From Rhizobiales bacterium NRL2 (GTDB lineage Bacteria > Pseudomonadota > Alphaproteobacteria > Minwuiales > Minwuiaceae): a stretch of 64,000 nt of DNA. Shown here piece after piece: positions 53,223-62,040 of this stretch. Position numbers and translations under genes: made by a program. Location of the stretch: the NCBI GenBank assembly GCA_001664005.1, contig CP016093.1:3525031-3589030 (forward strand). The letters run 5' to 3'. The first letter of the stretch is position 1, and every line of letters begins with the position of its first letter. The notes under the pieces are model-generated. The model saw only the letters and a program-made list of their open reading frames with translations, searched no databases and was not told the DNA's origin.

Positions 53223-53927
53223 TCAATGCGCGGAGCGGGTGGAAATCAGCTCCCAGTTCGGATCGCGGGAGCGGGCATCCTTGGCAAAGGTCCAGATGTC
53301 GGTAACCACCGAAATGTCCTCGGCGTCGCCGGCGACGATCTCGCCGTCCTTGTCGCGGGTGACGGAGATCATCTCGGAGACGAACCTGACCGTGACCTCG
53401 GCCTTGCGGTCGACGACGCGCGCCTCGACGATCTCGACGCTGTCGAAGCCGACGAGCTCGGTTTCCTGGGTCTGGCCCTCGGCCTTCCGCCGGTCGATGG
53501 CGTCGGTGAAATTCTTGTAGACCTTGCCGGCCAGCAGCGGCTTCAGGGCCTGTTTGTCGCCCTTGGCGTAGGACGTCACGATCAGTTCGTAGGCCGCCTT
53601 CGCGCCCTCGACGAAGCTGGAGCGGTCGAACCCGCCGCCGCTCGCCCGGCCGATCTCGTTGAGCGCGCGGTCGAGAGGCGTGGCGTCGTGGTCGGGTTCG
53701 ATGTCGAAATCGGTATCCCGCGGCGCATCCTGACCCGGCAGGCGGATCACGTTATCGTCCTGGCGGCCGTTCTTGGCGGGCTCTTCGCCGCGCCGGTCGA
53801 CATGCGAACGCGGCTCTTCCTGCTCATGACCGGTCCTTCGCCCGAGCGTGTTCTTCAGCCGCAGGAAGAAGAACGCGGCGATCATGCCGAAGATTACGAC
53901 CTCGAAAAACGGAAAGTCAGATCCCAT
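53223..53927 (-). CDS. Tim44/TimA-like membrane protein
   Basis: A 234-residue protein with one N-terminal membrane helix (about residues 5-24), a charged and disordered linker (residues 28-70), and a Tim44-like C-terminal domain (FVEGAKAAYELIVTSYAKGD ... LLAGKVYKNFTDAI). Such bacterial homologues of the mitochondrial import subunit Tim44 are found near fxsA and secB in alphaproteobacteria; they are believed to hold inner-membrane or export proteins. It is divergent from fxsA. Confidence 0.88.
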   Translation of the reverse strand: MGSDFPFFEVVIFGMIAAFFFLRLKNTLGRRTGHEQEEPRSHVDRRGEEPAKNGRQDDNVIRLPGQDAPRDTDFDIEPDHDATPLDRALNEIGRASGGGFDRSSFVEGAKAAYELIVTSYAKGDKQALKPLLAGKVYKNFTDAIDRRKAEGQTQETELVGFDSVEIVEARVVDRKAEVTVRFVSEMISVTRDKDGEIVAGDAEDISVVTDIWTFAKDARSRDPNWELISTRSAH

Positions 53928-54028
53928 ATCACTCGCTCCGGCGTCTGGCGCCGGTCTTGGTTCCTGGCGCGCAATGTCTGCGTCGCCTGCTCTCGTAACA
54001 TAGGCTTCGGAGGTTGCCCGAACAAGCC

Positions 54029-54526
54029 ATGCCGCTACTGCTGCTCGCCTTATTCATCGGAATGCCGATCCTGGAGATCGCCGTCTTCATCGAAGCCGGC
54101 GGCTGGATCGGACTCTGGCCCACGCTCGCCATCGTGCTGCTGACCGGCATCGCCGGCACGGCGCTGCTCAGGATCCAGGGATATGGCGTGGTCCGCCGCA
54201 TCCGCGAACAGATGGATCAGGGCCGCCCGCCGGTCTTCGAGATGTTCGAGGGACTGTGCCTGTTCGCCGCAGGGCTGCTGCTGCTGACGCCGGGCTTCGT
54301 GACCGACACGATCGGGTTCCTGCTGTTCCTGCCGCCGCTGCGCAAGGCCATCGCGAGGCTGATCGGACGGCGCATCCAGGTGCAGGTGAATGCGCGCGGA
54401 TTCGGGCCGGGCGAACCGCCCCACGGTCCCCATGGTCCGGGCGGCCCCCGGCGCGATCCGGGCGGCCCGGTGATCGACGGCGAATACGAGACCGTGGAGC
54501 CCGACCGGGACCGTCTCAGGTCCTGA
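54029..54526 (+). CDS. fxsA: FxsA family membrane protein
   Basis: A 165-residue inner-membrane protein. The signature is LLLLALFIGMPILEIAVFIEAGGWIGLWPT, here split across two short quotes in the family: MPILEIAVFIEAG and GIAGTALLRIQGY. Further helices run through GLLLLTPGFVTDTIGFLLF, and a Gly/Pro-rich tail follows residue 125. FxsA limits phage T7 exclusion in E. coli; the basic role is unknown. The ATG gives the family start; an in-frame TTG 15 bp upstream is closer to GGAGG. Confidence 0.85.
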   Translation: MPLLLLALFIGMPILEIAVFIEAGGWIGLWPTLAIVLLTGIAGTALLRIQGYGVVRRIREQMDQGRPPVFEMFEGLCLFAAGLLLLTPGFVTDTIGFLLFLPPLRKAIARLIGRRIQVQVNARGFGPGEPPHGPHGPGGPRRDPGGPVIDGEYETVEPDRDRLRS

Positions 54527-54599
54527 ATTTCGCTGTGACAAGCGGGGCCGGCCATGCTAGCGGACAGGCCCCGAGACGTACCGAGCGGAGCCGAGAGAC

Positions 54600-55100
54600 A
54601 TGGCCGAGGAAACAGGCGACAACCAGCAGCCCCCGCAACAGAACCAGCAGCCGCAGATCCGGCTGAACGTGCAGTATGTCAAGGATCTGAGCTTCGAGGC
54701 GCCGAACGCGCCGGAGGTCTTCCTGAAGCAGAACGAACAGCCGAAGATCTCGGTCAGCGTCGACATCGACGCCCGCCGCATCGAAGGCAATGTCTTCGAG
54801 GTCCTGCTGAAACTGGACGTCAATGCGAAGCGCGACGACCAGCCCGTCTTCATCGTCGATCTGGCCTATGGCGCAGTCTGCACCTTGGTGAACCTGCCCG
54901 ACGAACAGATCGAGCCGGCCTGCCTGATCGAGGTGCCGCGGATGATCTTCCCCTTCGCGCGCCGCGTGATCGGCGATGTCACCCAGGACGGCGGCTTCCC
55001 GCCGCTGCTGCTCGACCCGATCGACTTCGTCCGCCTCTACCAGCAGAACAAGCAGCGCCAGCAGGCCGCCCAGCAGCAGCAGGGCGACACGGAGAACTAG
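54600..55100 (+). CDS. secB: Protein-export chaperone SecB
   Basis: A 166-residue SecB, the tetrameric chaperone that keeps preproteins unfolded and hands them to SecA. Conserved segments are QYVKDLSFEAPNAPE, KLDVNAKRDDQPVFIVDLAYGAV, MIFPFARRVIGDVTQDGGFPPLLLDPIDF and the Gln-rich tail. An extended Gln/Asn-rich N-terminus (residues 6-20) is typical of alphaproteobacterial SecB. It follows fxsA by 73 bp. Confidence 0.96.
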   Translation: MAEETGDNQQPPQQNQQPQIRLNVQYVKDLSFEAPNAPEVFLKQNEQPKISVSVDIDARRIEGNVFEVLLKLDVNAKRDDQPVFIVDLAYGAVCTLVNLPDEQIEPACLIEVPRMIFPFARRVIGDVTQDGGFPPLLLDPIDFVRLYQQNKQRQQAAQQQQGDTEN

Positions 55101-55193
55101 GCTTCGGACGCAGACCGGCCTGCGCGCAATGCGGCGTGCGCCGGCGCCGGTGGACCGCTAGGCTCCTCCGGTTTCGCGCCACGGAGACCCTCC

Positions 55194-55553
55194 ATGCATA
55201 TCGCCAGCGCCTGGCCGGTGCTTGCACCGTTCGTCCTGCTGTCCCTGTCGAACATCTTCATGACCTTCGCCTGGTACGGGCATCTGAAGTACCAGGGCTC
55301 CGCGCTCTGGATCGCCGTCCTCGCGAGCTGGGGCATCGCCTTCTTCGAATACTGCCTGGCCGTGCCGGCCAACCGCATCGGCTATGCGGTCTGGAGCGCC
55401 GCCGAACTCAAGACAATTCAGGAAGTGATCACGCTTGTCGTCTTTGCCGGCTTCGCGGTCCTCTATCTCGATGAGAAGATCACCTGGAACCACGGCGCCG
55501 GATTTTCCCTGATCGCGCTGGGCGCATTCTTCGTTTTCGCCAAGCCGATCTGA
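55194..55553 (+). CDS. DMT family / DUF486 membrane protein
   Basis: A 119-residue membrane protein of the DUF486 family (half-size relative of drug/metabolite transporters). It has four predicted helices and the family sequences FMTFAWYGHLKY, WGIAFFEYCLAVPANRIGY and EVITLVVFAGFAVLYL. The transported compound is unknown. It lies 93 bp after secB. Confidence 0.9.
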   Translation: MHIASAWPVLAPFVLLSLSNIFMTFAWYGHLKYQGSALWIAVLASWGIAFFEYCLAVPANRIGYAVWSAAELKTIQEVITLVVFAGFAVLYLDEKITWNHGAGFSLIALGAFFVFAKPI

Positions 55554-55669
55554 TCGCGGCTGCGGCTACCGCGAAATCGAACGGCTCTTCGCTTGCGATA
55601 CGCAGCCCGATCGTCGGAAGATCGCCCGCAGAGGACCGGAAGCATGGCCGCAATGACGGAATCGATCGA

Positions 55670-57116
55670 GTGAAGCAGGTGACGCGCCGCCGGGTCGCCA
55701 TCGCCGGCGGCGGCTATTCCGGTGCAGCGGCGGCGATCCAGCTAGCGAAGACCGCGCCTTCGCCGCTGGAGATCATGGTGATCGAGCCCCGGGCGCGGGT
55801 CGGCTGCGGCGCGGCCTATGACGTCCACGATCCCGCGGTACGCCTCAACGTCGAAGACAGCCTGATGGTGGTGGAGCGCGAGGACCTGCCCCGGTTCGCG
55901 CGCTGGCTGGACGAGAGCGGCGCCCGGACGGCCGATCCGGGCGGCGTCACCGACGAGGGCGAGTTCTTCGCCCGGCGCGAGGCCTTCGGCCGCTTCATGA
56001 TGGGTCAGTTCGCCGCCGCCGTCGAAAGCAACGCATCCGGTTCGACGCTCCGCCACTGCCGCGACAGGGTGACGGCGCTGCGCCCGCTGTCCACCGGGTT
56101 CCGCCTGGAACTCGCCGGCGGCGCCCCGCTCGACGCGGATCTCGTGGTGCTGGCGGTCGGCAATGAGCGGCCGGCCCGGCCCCCGGTTCTGCCGGACGCG
56201 TTTCTCGAGGCCCCGGGCTATTCCGGCGATCCCTGGGGCGACGGCGCGCTGGAAGCCGTCGGAGCGGACGACCGCGTACTGCTGATCGGCAGCGGCCTGA
56301 CCGCGGTCGACATGATCGCCTCCCTGACCCTGCGGGGACACCGGGGGCGGATCGACGCCGTCTCCCGGCGCGGGCTGCTGCCCCGCGAACAGGGCGAGTT
56401 CCCCGGCATCGCCGAACTGCTCCGCCGTATCGCCGCGCCCGTGCCGGCCCTGATCGAGAAACATGGCGAACCGCGCACGGTGGGCGAGGTGCTGCGCTGG
56501 ATCCGCGCCGATGTCAGGGCGGACGCCGCCCGGGGCGTCAGCTGGCGGGACGCCTTCGATTCCATCCGGGATGCCGCCCGCCACATCTGGCCGCGTCTGC
56601 CGCTGGAGGAGAAGCGGCGCTTCTTCCGCCATCTGAAACCCTGGTACGACTGCCACCGCTTCCGGGTCGCGCCGCAGATCAACCGCATCGTGCGGGAACG
56701 TATGGCCGACGGGTCGCTGACGCTGGCCGCCGGCCGCCGGCCGCATCGTCGCAGCGCGGGTCGCCGGGGATGGCCTGGAGGTCACGCTGCGCGAACGGGG
56801 CGGCGAAGCGGCACGAACCGCCATCTACGACCGGGTGATCAACTGCACCGGGCCGAACCCCGATCCGGGCCGGTCCGGCATCGGTTTCGTCCGCGACGCG
56901 CTGGCGGCCGGCCTGCTGGCGCGGAACCCGACAGGCGTGGGCCTGGCCGTCAACGACCGCTGCGAGACCCTCGGCCCCGACGGCGCGGCGCACGCGAACC
57001 TGCTCGCCATCGGCCCCATGACCCGGGGCCATTTCGGCGAGTCCGTGGCGGTGCCGCAGATCACGCTGCAGCTCGCCACCCTGACCGCCCGCCTGACGGA
57101 GGAAGAATGGCTGTAG
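55670..57116 (+). pseudogene. FAD/NAD(P)-binding protein gene split by a frameshift
   Basis: The reading frame starts at a GTG with MKQVTRRRVAIAGGGYSGAAA, a dinucleotide-binding motif of the FAD-NAD(P)-binding (NAD_binding_9) family. It stays convincing up to about residue 357 (LTLAAGR). The family sequence then continues one frame over, as IVAARVAGDGLEVTL ... RVINCTGPNPDPG ... EEWL up to the stop at 57114-57116. The switch occurs in a 7-bp tandem repeat at 56725-56744; removing one unit restores the frame. The first frame alone would run on to 57289 with nonsense sequence. Either a slipped-strand variant, a pseudogene or an assembly error. Confidence 0.8.
56725..56744 (+). repeat. 7-bp tandem repeat GGCCGCC, 2.9 copies, at the frameshift point
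   Basis: Two full copies and a six-base third copy of GGCCGCC lie at 56725-56731, 56732-56738 and 56739-56744. With one unit fewer the codons read Leu-Ala-Ala-Gly-Arg-Ile-Val and join both halves of the gene in one frame. A 7-bp unit shifts the frame by one base each time its copy number changes. Confidence 0.85.
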
Positions 57117-57134
57117 CGCGAGCGCCGCCCCGTC

Positions 57135-57857
57135 TCAGGAATGCGCGTCGAGGAACTGCCGGATCGTGGTGGCCGCCGCCTCGATGTGCTCGGGCTCCTT
57201 CCACTCCTCCACCAGCATGGCGTCGGGGGCGAGCTGGGCCACGCGCCGCGAGGTGGCCTCCGGGTGGTAGGCGTCGTTGCCCATCATGACGAGCAGCGGG
57301 ACCGGACATTTCGCGATGAAGGCCTCGCCCTGGCTGAACAGGAAGTCCTCGCCGCCGAACAGGTTCTGCCGGAAGGCTGCGAAATCGTCATCGCTGGCCT
57401 CCGGGTGCCCGGCCTTCGCCTCCCCGGCCCAGCCGTCGAACATGTCGAAGAAGATCCGGCGGTCGCCGTCCAGGCCGATGGGCTGCAGCATCACGGCCGA
57501 GGCCACGCGCTCGGGCGCATGCCGCGCCAGCTCGGCGATGAAGGAGCCGCCGATGCACATGCCGACGACGTGGAAGCGCTCGATCCCCAGATGGTCCATC
57601 AGGCCGAGCTGGTCGTCGCGGTATTCGGCCCAGCCGTCGGTGGGACGGATCGGGGCTTTCGACTGCCCGGCATTGCGCTGGTCCATGGCGACGACCCGGT
57701 AGCCATCGGCCAGGCGCGCCATCGGATCCCAGGGCATCTTCGGCCAGTAGGACACGGCCGAGCGCATGCCGCCCGGCGCCAGCGCCAGCACCGCCGCCGG
57801 CCCGTCGCCGTGCACCTCGTAATGGATCTCCGCATCCCCGCGCGTGAATGTCGGCAT
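57135..57857 (-). CDS. Alpha/beta hydrolase with a cysteine at the nucleophile position
   Basis: A 240-residue alpha/beta hydrolase. The oxyanion region is ALAPGGMRS and the nucleophile elbow is VVGMCIGGSF, with Cys101 where most homologues have Ser. Cys nucleophiles are known from dienelactone hydrolases. The closing histidine is in EWKEPEHIEAA. The start overlaps no other gene; 18 bp separate its end from the frameshifted FAD gene. Substrate unknown. Confidence 0.87.
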   Translation of the reverse strand: MPTFTRGDAEIHYEVHGDGPAAVLALAPGGMRSAVSYWPKMPWDPMARLADGYRVVAMDQRNAGQSKAPIRPTDGWAEYRDDQLGLMDHLGIERFHVVGMCIGGSFIAELARHAPERVASAVMLQPIGLDGDRRIFFDMFDGWAGEAKAGHPEASDDDFAAFRQNLFGGEDFLFSQGEAFIAKCPVPLLVMMGNDAYHPEATSRRVAQLAPDAMLVEEWKEPEHIEAAATTIRQFLDAHS

Positions 57858-57934
57858 GCTACGCCTCCCCTGCCTGTTCTGGGCGATCCTGCATCATGAT
57901 GGCTCCGAAGGTCGTTGCGAACCCGTCTTGCGGC

Positions 57935-58234
57935 CTAGATCCGGTCCTGCAGCCGGGCCAACAGGTCCATCCGTTCATGCAGAAACCCAAGGACGATCGG
58001 ACGGCCGCCAGTCGGATCGAGGAAAAAGATCACGTGACGACGGCATCGCGTCGATTTCAGGCGCGCATGAATCTCTGACCATATGCGGACCGGGCGGCCG
58101 GCCAAACCGGCGCAGCAATCCTCCAGGTCGCCAAGATAGCGGTCGGCCTGATCCGGCCCCCAGTTCTCCGCCGTGTAGAGCCATATCTCGCGGAGATCAC
58201 CCTCGGCTTCGACGGTCAGATCGAAGCCAGCCAT
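57935..58234 (-). CDS. parE: ParE-type toxin (type II toxin-antitoxin system)
   Basis: A 99-residue RelE/ParE superfamily protein: FDLTVEAEGDLREIWLYTAENWG at the N-terminus, ADRYLGDLEDCCAGLAGRP in the middle and RRHVIFFLDPTGGRPIVLGFLHERMDL at the end. Such toxins block gyrase or cleave mRNA. The ATG is 2 bp after the stop of the upstream antitoxin gene. An in-frame GTG far upstream in the antitoxin gene is not a credible start. Confidence 0.88.
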   Translation of the reverse strand: MAGFDLTVEAEGDLREIWLYTAENWGPDQADRYLGDLEDCCAGLAGRPVRIWSEIHARLKSTRCRRHVIFFLDPTGGRPIVLGFLHERMDLLARLQDRI

Positions 58235-58236
58235 GC

Positions 58237-58503
58237 TCAGGCTTTCAGATTGCCTCTGGCCTGTTCCGCAATCTCGCCGAACGAGCACTCCGACAGGCGC
58301 CCATTCTCGGCGCTTTCGATCCGCGGCGACAACACTGCCTTCAGCGCGTCCAGCGCCTCGGACGTCTCCATACCTGCCAGATCGGGAGAACCCCCAAGGG
58401 CGCGCTCGATCACGTAGTCCTTGATGCTCTGGCCGTTCAGAGCGGCGGTCGCCTTCAGCTTCTGGTGCTGCTCGCGCGTTATGTCGATGGAAAGCCGTGG
58501 CAT
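58237..58503 (-). CDS. parD: ParD-type ribbon-helix-helix antitoxin
   Basis: An 88-residue antitoxin with an N-terminal RHH DNA-binding fold (RLSIDITREQHQKLKATAALNGQSIKDYVIERAL) and a C-terminal acidic toxin-binding tail ending SFGEIAEQARGNLKA. It is the first gene of the ParDE pair and should repress its own promoter, which lies in the AT-rich stretch at 58504-58562. The pair adjoins ordinary chromosomal genes, so it is a chromosomal rather than a plasmid module. Confidence 0.88.
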   Translation of the reverse strand: MPRLSIDITREQHQKLKATAALNGQSIKDYVIERALGGSPDLAGMETSEALDALKAVLSPRIESAENGRLSECSFGEIAEQARGNLKA

Positions 58504-58562
58504 GCAGCAAAGCTAGGGGCACAAACTGTAAAAGACAACATCTGTGCTATCAGCCGAGTGAT

Positions 58563-59867
58563 CTAACTGCCCTCTCCCCGCTCCGCCTTCGCGGCGCTTT
58601 CGGCCGAGACGGTATTGAAGATGCCCCTGGCCATCAGGGAGCGTTCGGCGTCGCGGCGGGCGGCGTAGACCTTCGCGCGGGCCGCGTGCACGGCCTTTGC
58701 ATCGGGCGAGGCCTGCACCGCGATCTCGGCCAGGTGGCAGGCGAGACGGTGTTTGCCGGCCTCCGACAGTTCCCGCGCCCGAAAGCTGAGCGCCGCGGCC
58801 CCGCCCGCCAGGCGGCAGAGCTCGTCCGCCAGTTCCTGCTCCTTCGCCGGTTTCAGATTGGCCGGGTTGCCGTCGTACCAGCCGCCATAGAGCCGCCAGA
58901 TGTTGCGGACGACGAACTCCGGCTCGTCATAGACCGGTTTCAGATACGGCTTCTCCAGCAGGTCGGCCGGCGCCGAGACGGTGTGGATGATGTCGTTCAG
59001 CCGCGCGCCCTGGTTCATCAGCTCCAGCGTGTCGCGCACCAGCCCCTCCAGCGCGCGGGCCATGCTGTCCAGCACGCCGGCGATCCGCTCCCGCCCGGCG
59101 ATCGGCAGGCCGTGCGCGGGCAGCAGCAGTTCCGGTTCCATCGCCTGCATCTGGCGCAACGCATGCGCCCATTCCAGCGGATAGCGCTGCGCCTTCTGCG
59201 GGTTGCCCGCATTGGGGAAGGCCCAGATCAGGAAATCGCCGGCGCAGATGGCCCTGTGCTTCGGCAGCCAGGCCCAGAGATGGTCGTCGGTCTCGCCCCT
59301 GTCGTGGCGCATCTCGACGGTCTCGTCGCCGACCCGGACAGTCAGGCGGTTCTGAAAGGTGGTGTCGGGGCGGACCCATTCGGCGGGGCCGAAGGGCCGG
59401 TCCTCCCGCCCCGCGCCGCCCATGCGTCCGCGCGAGAACTGGCGCTGGTTGACGATCCTGTTGTAGCCGCTGGTGAGCTGATAGCGGTCGATGCGGGCGT
59501 CGACGTTCTCGTGTGCGATGAAGCGCGGGCGCGGATTGCCGGCGTCCGCCGCCTCGTCGACGAAGGCCTTGGCGCCGCCGACATGGTCGATATGGCCGTG
59601 GGTGAAGGCGATGCTGTGGACCGGGTCCTTCGTCCACTTGCGCATGTTCTCGATGATCGGGCGCGCATGGGCCTCGTGGCTGGTGTCGAACAGCACCAGC
59701 CCCTCGTCGGTGCGGAAGGCGAGCACATGGCTGAAGGCCTCGATCACCGCGACGCCGTCGGCGATCTCCGACAGCTCCCGGCTGCGCCGGTCCAGCGGCG
59801 AGGTGTCGCCCTCCGGTATCGCGCCCTCGTCGATGTAGCGCGCGCTCATGCCCAGCAGATCGGCCAT
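58563..59867 (-). CDS. MBL-fold hydrolase with an alkyl-sulfatase-type dimerisation domain
   Basis: A 434-residue metallo-beta-lactamase-fold enzyme. The zinc motif is THGHIDHVGGAKAF near residue 90, followed by RHDRGETDDHLW and CAGDFLIWAFPNAGNPQ. The C-terminal helical region (after residue 290) matches the alkyl-sulfatase dimerisation domain. Linear alkyl sulfatases are usually longer and secreted; this one has no signal peptide and lacks the SCP2-like third domain, so it may hydrolyse another ester or thioester. It is a single gene after the ParDE promoter. Confidence 0.86.
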   Translation of the reverse strand: MADLLGMSARYIDEGAIPEGDTSPLDRRSRELSEIADGVAVIEAFSHVLAFRTDEGLVLFDTSHEAHARPIIENMRKWTKDPVHSIAFTHGHIDHVGGAKAFVDEAADAGNPRPRFIAHENVDARIDRYQLTSGYNRIVNQRQFSRGRMGGAGREDRPFGPAEWVRPDTTFQNRLTVRVGDETVEMRHDRGETDDHLWAWLPKHRAICAGDFLIWAFPNAGNPQKAQRYPLEWAHALRQMQAMEPELLLPAHGLPIAGRERIAGVLDSMARALEGLVRDTLELMNQGARLNDIIHTVSAPADLLEKPYLKPVYDEPEFVVRNIWRLYGGWYDGNPANLKPAKEQELADELCRLAGGAAALSFRARELSEAGKHRLACHLAEIAVQASPDAKAVHAARAKVYAARRDAERSLMARGIFNTVSAESAAKAERGEGS

Positions 59868-59921
59868 GGTTCTCTCCCCCTCCCTGCAATGTCAGCTGTA
59901 CTGACAGTGACACAGCGCCGT

Positions 59922-60926
59922 CTACTTGTCGTAGGGGTAATCCCCGTCGCGACAATACTCGAAATCGGCGACCTTCTTGGAGTAGGGTGCCGGAAACTCA
60001 CTCAGGACATCACACATGCGCTTTGGGTGAAGCGGAACAAGGCCGAACTGCAAAGCATGGCTTTCCACCTGTCGTTTCATCAGGTCCATCACGGGCTGAA
60101 CTTCATTCTCATCAAGTCGCGTTGCCAGACTGAGTGCATACGCGAGTTCATACAGCCGATGCTTTGTTGGCCAGGGGATAGGCTCCGATTCTTGCGCGGA
60201 CGATAGATAAGTCCTCATTAATTCAACGGTTTTTCCAATTGCTTCAGGGTGCCCACCAGCCACTGCAATCTGTGCTGCGCCGGTGCCCATGGCGCCTGGT
60301 TGTGGGATGAGTTCGAATGCCTGCTCTGCGTATGCCTCCGCTGCGCTAGGGAGACTGGCCAATACAGTTCTGGCAAATGGCTTCAACGATACCTGATACA
60401 CCCCGTCGTCAATCATCCGGTATTGAGTAAAGGCGACATACGCGACTCCCTCGACAATACGAGGTCGGGCTTCACCGATTCTTGCCGCCAATCGAAGGTC
60501 CAGACGGTCGAACCGATGGTTCCAGCCGCTGACCGCGTCGATCACGTCTGCAAAGCGTGAATAGAAGCCCTTCGGGATGCAGACCGGAAGCCTCTCCTCT
60601 CCCACTTTTCTGCGCAACCCCCAAGAGAAGAACTCCATGACGCCTCGTCGAATGCTCCATGCGTCATCGCCCAGCACCTCGACCGCCTTGATCGCGGTCT
60701 CCAACTTTTCTCGTTCTTCCGACGTCGCTGTCACGCATGAGGCCTGCCGCCAATCAGGGAACGCCAACAGAATGTCTGCTTCGCCCTCGCGCGCCTCTTC
60801 GAGCTGCTCTGGTTGATCGAGCCGACCGATCAGATAGCCAAGTGCCAACCCAATGGAGATCAGCAGCAAGAGCGACAACAGTCGTCGTCTGCGTTCCGAG
60901 ACAGAATTGTCGTCCTTGTCTTTCAC
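59922..60926 (-). CDS. Unknown membrane-anchored protein, base composition unlike its neighbours
   Basis: A 334-residue protein with one N-terminal membrane helix (about residues 15-35, LLSLLLLISIGLALGYLIG) and a soluble region facing the periplasm by the positive-inside rule. Four cysteines (SCV, VCIP, MCDV, YCRD) could form disulfides. The gene is visibly AT-richer than both flanks. I recognise no domain. It lies between the MBL hydrolase and mutY on the same strand, and its neighbours look ordinary, so it may be an acquired insertion. The real start is the ATG given; MKDKDDNS is a credible cytoplasmic N-terminus. Confidence 0.75.
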   Translation of the reverse strand: MKDKDDNSVSERRRRLLSLLLLISIGLALGYLIGRLDQPEQLEEAREGEADILLAFPDWRQASCVTATSEEREKLETAIKAVEVLGDDAWSIRRGVMEFFSWGLRRKVGEERLPVCIPKGFYSRFADVIDAVSGWNHRFDRLDLRLAARIGEARPRIVEGVAYVAFTQYRMIDDGVYQVSLKPFARTVLASLPSAAEAYAEQAFELIPQPGAMGTGAAQIAVAGGHPEAIGKTVELMRTYLSSAQESEPIPWPTKHRLYELAYALSLATRLDENEVQPVMDLMKRQVESHALQFGLVPLHPKRMCDVLSEFPAPYSKKVADFEYCRDGDYPYDK

Positions 60927-60961
60927 TTGGATCTCCAGGGAAGTTCATTGAGGAAGCGAAT

Positions 60962-62029
60962 CTACATCAGCGTGCCGCCATCCAGCGCATGCCGGCAGAG
61001 TTTCTTGGCGGCGGTGGGCAGGGCGAGATCGCCGAAGTCTTCCGGCTTCGACCAGATGCCCTCGGGGCCGCTGCCGACAGCCTGACCGGTCCAGACGGTC
61101 ATGTCGAAGTGGAAATGCGTGAAGCCGTGTCGGACCACGCCGTTGAGTTCGGTCCATTGGGCCGGCGCCGGCGCGTGGGAGAGCGCCTCCCCCTCTCCCC
61201 AGGCCTCCCCCTCCCGCCATGGCGTCGAGGGCGGCATCGCCATCCCGCCCAGCAGGCCTTCGTCGGGGCGGCGCTCGAACAGCACCGCGCCGTCCTCGCG
61301 GACCAGCCAGAAGAACACCGCCCGGCGGGTCGGCTTCGTCTTCTTCGGCGCGCGCCGAGGCAGTTCGGCGGCGATGCCGCGTTCGGCGGCGGCGCAGTGA
61401 GCGCGGATCGGGCAGCGCCCGCAGGCAGGCGACTTCGGCGTGCAGATCGTCGCGCCCAGATCCATCAGCGCCTGGGCGAAGTCGCCGGGCCGGCTGTCGG
61501 GCGTCAGCGTGGCGGCGAGGCGACGGAGTTCCGGCTTGACGCCCGGCATCTCGTCCTCGACCGCGAACAGCCGCGCGGTGACCCGTTCGATATTGCCGTC
61601 GACGGGCATGGCCGGCCGGTCGAAGGCGATCGCCGCGATGGCGGCGGCCGTGTAGGGACCGATTCCGGGCAGTTGCAGCAGCCCGGCCTCCGTCTCCGGG
61701 AAGCGCCCGCCATGTTCGCCCGCCACCGCTATCGCGCATTTCAGCAGGTTCCGCGCCCGGCTGTAATAGCCGAGCCCCTGCCAGGCGTGCATCACCTCGT
61801 CCTGGTCGGCGGCGGCCAGCGCCCCGACGGTCGGCCAGCGTTCGATGAAGGCGCGGAAATAGGGCCCGACGGTCGCCACCGTCGTCTGCTGAAGCATGAT
61901 CTCGCTCAGCCAGACGCGGTAGGGATCGGGCGTCTCGCCCGGCCCCGCGCGCCAGGGCAGCACCCGGCGGTGGCGGTCGTAGTGAGCGAGCAGATCGGCT
62001 ACGATCCGCCCGCGTTGATCGGCGTTCAT
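60962..62029 (-). CDS. mutY: A/G-specific adenine glycosylase
   Basis: A 355-residue MutY, which removes adenine mispaired with 8-oxoguanine and so complements MutM. It has the catalytic Glu in SEIMLQQTTVATV, the helix-hairpin-helix LPGIGPYTAAAIAAIAF with Asp in VDGNIERV, and the 4Fe-4S cluster ligands in CTPKSPACGRCPIRAHC. The C-terminal NUDIX-like domain for 8-oxoG recognition follows. It is divergent from the DUF721 gene, 11 bp apart. Confidence 0.95.
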   Translation of the reverse strand: MNADQRGRIVADLLAHYDRHRRVLPWRAGPGETPDPYRVWLSEIMLQQTTVATVGPYFRAFIERWPTVGALAAADQDEVMHAWQGLGYYSRARNLLKCAIAVAGEHGGRFPETEAGLLQLPGIGPYTAAAIAAIAFDRPAMPVDGNIERVTARLFAVEDEMPGVKPELRRLAATLTPDSRPGDFAQALMDLGATICTPKSPACGRCPIRAHCAAAERGIAAELPRRAPKKTKPTRRAVFFWLVREDGAVLFERRPDEGLLGGMAMPPSTPWREGEAWGEGEALSHAPAPAQWTELNGVVRHGFTHFHFDMTVWTGQAVGSGPEGIWSKPEDFGDLALPTAAKKLCRHALDGGTLM

Positions 62030-62040
62030 GGGGCCTCAGG

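Noticed and set aside
55670-57289. The uninterrupted 539-codon reading of the FAD gene as a normal protein
   Set aside because: After residue 357 the translation becomes Arg/His-rich nonsense while the family sequence continues in another frame to 57116.
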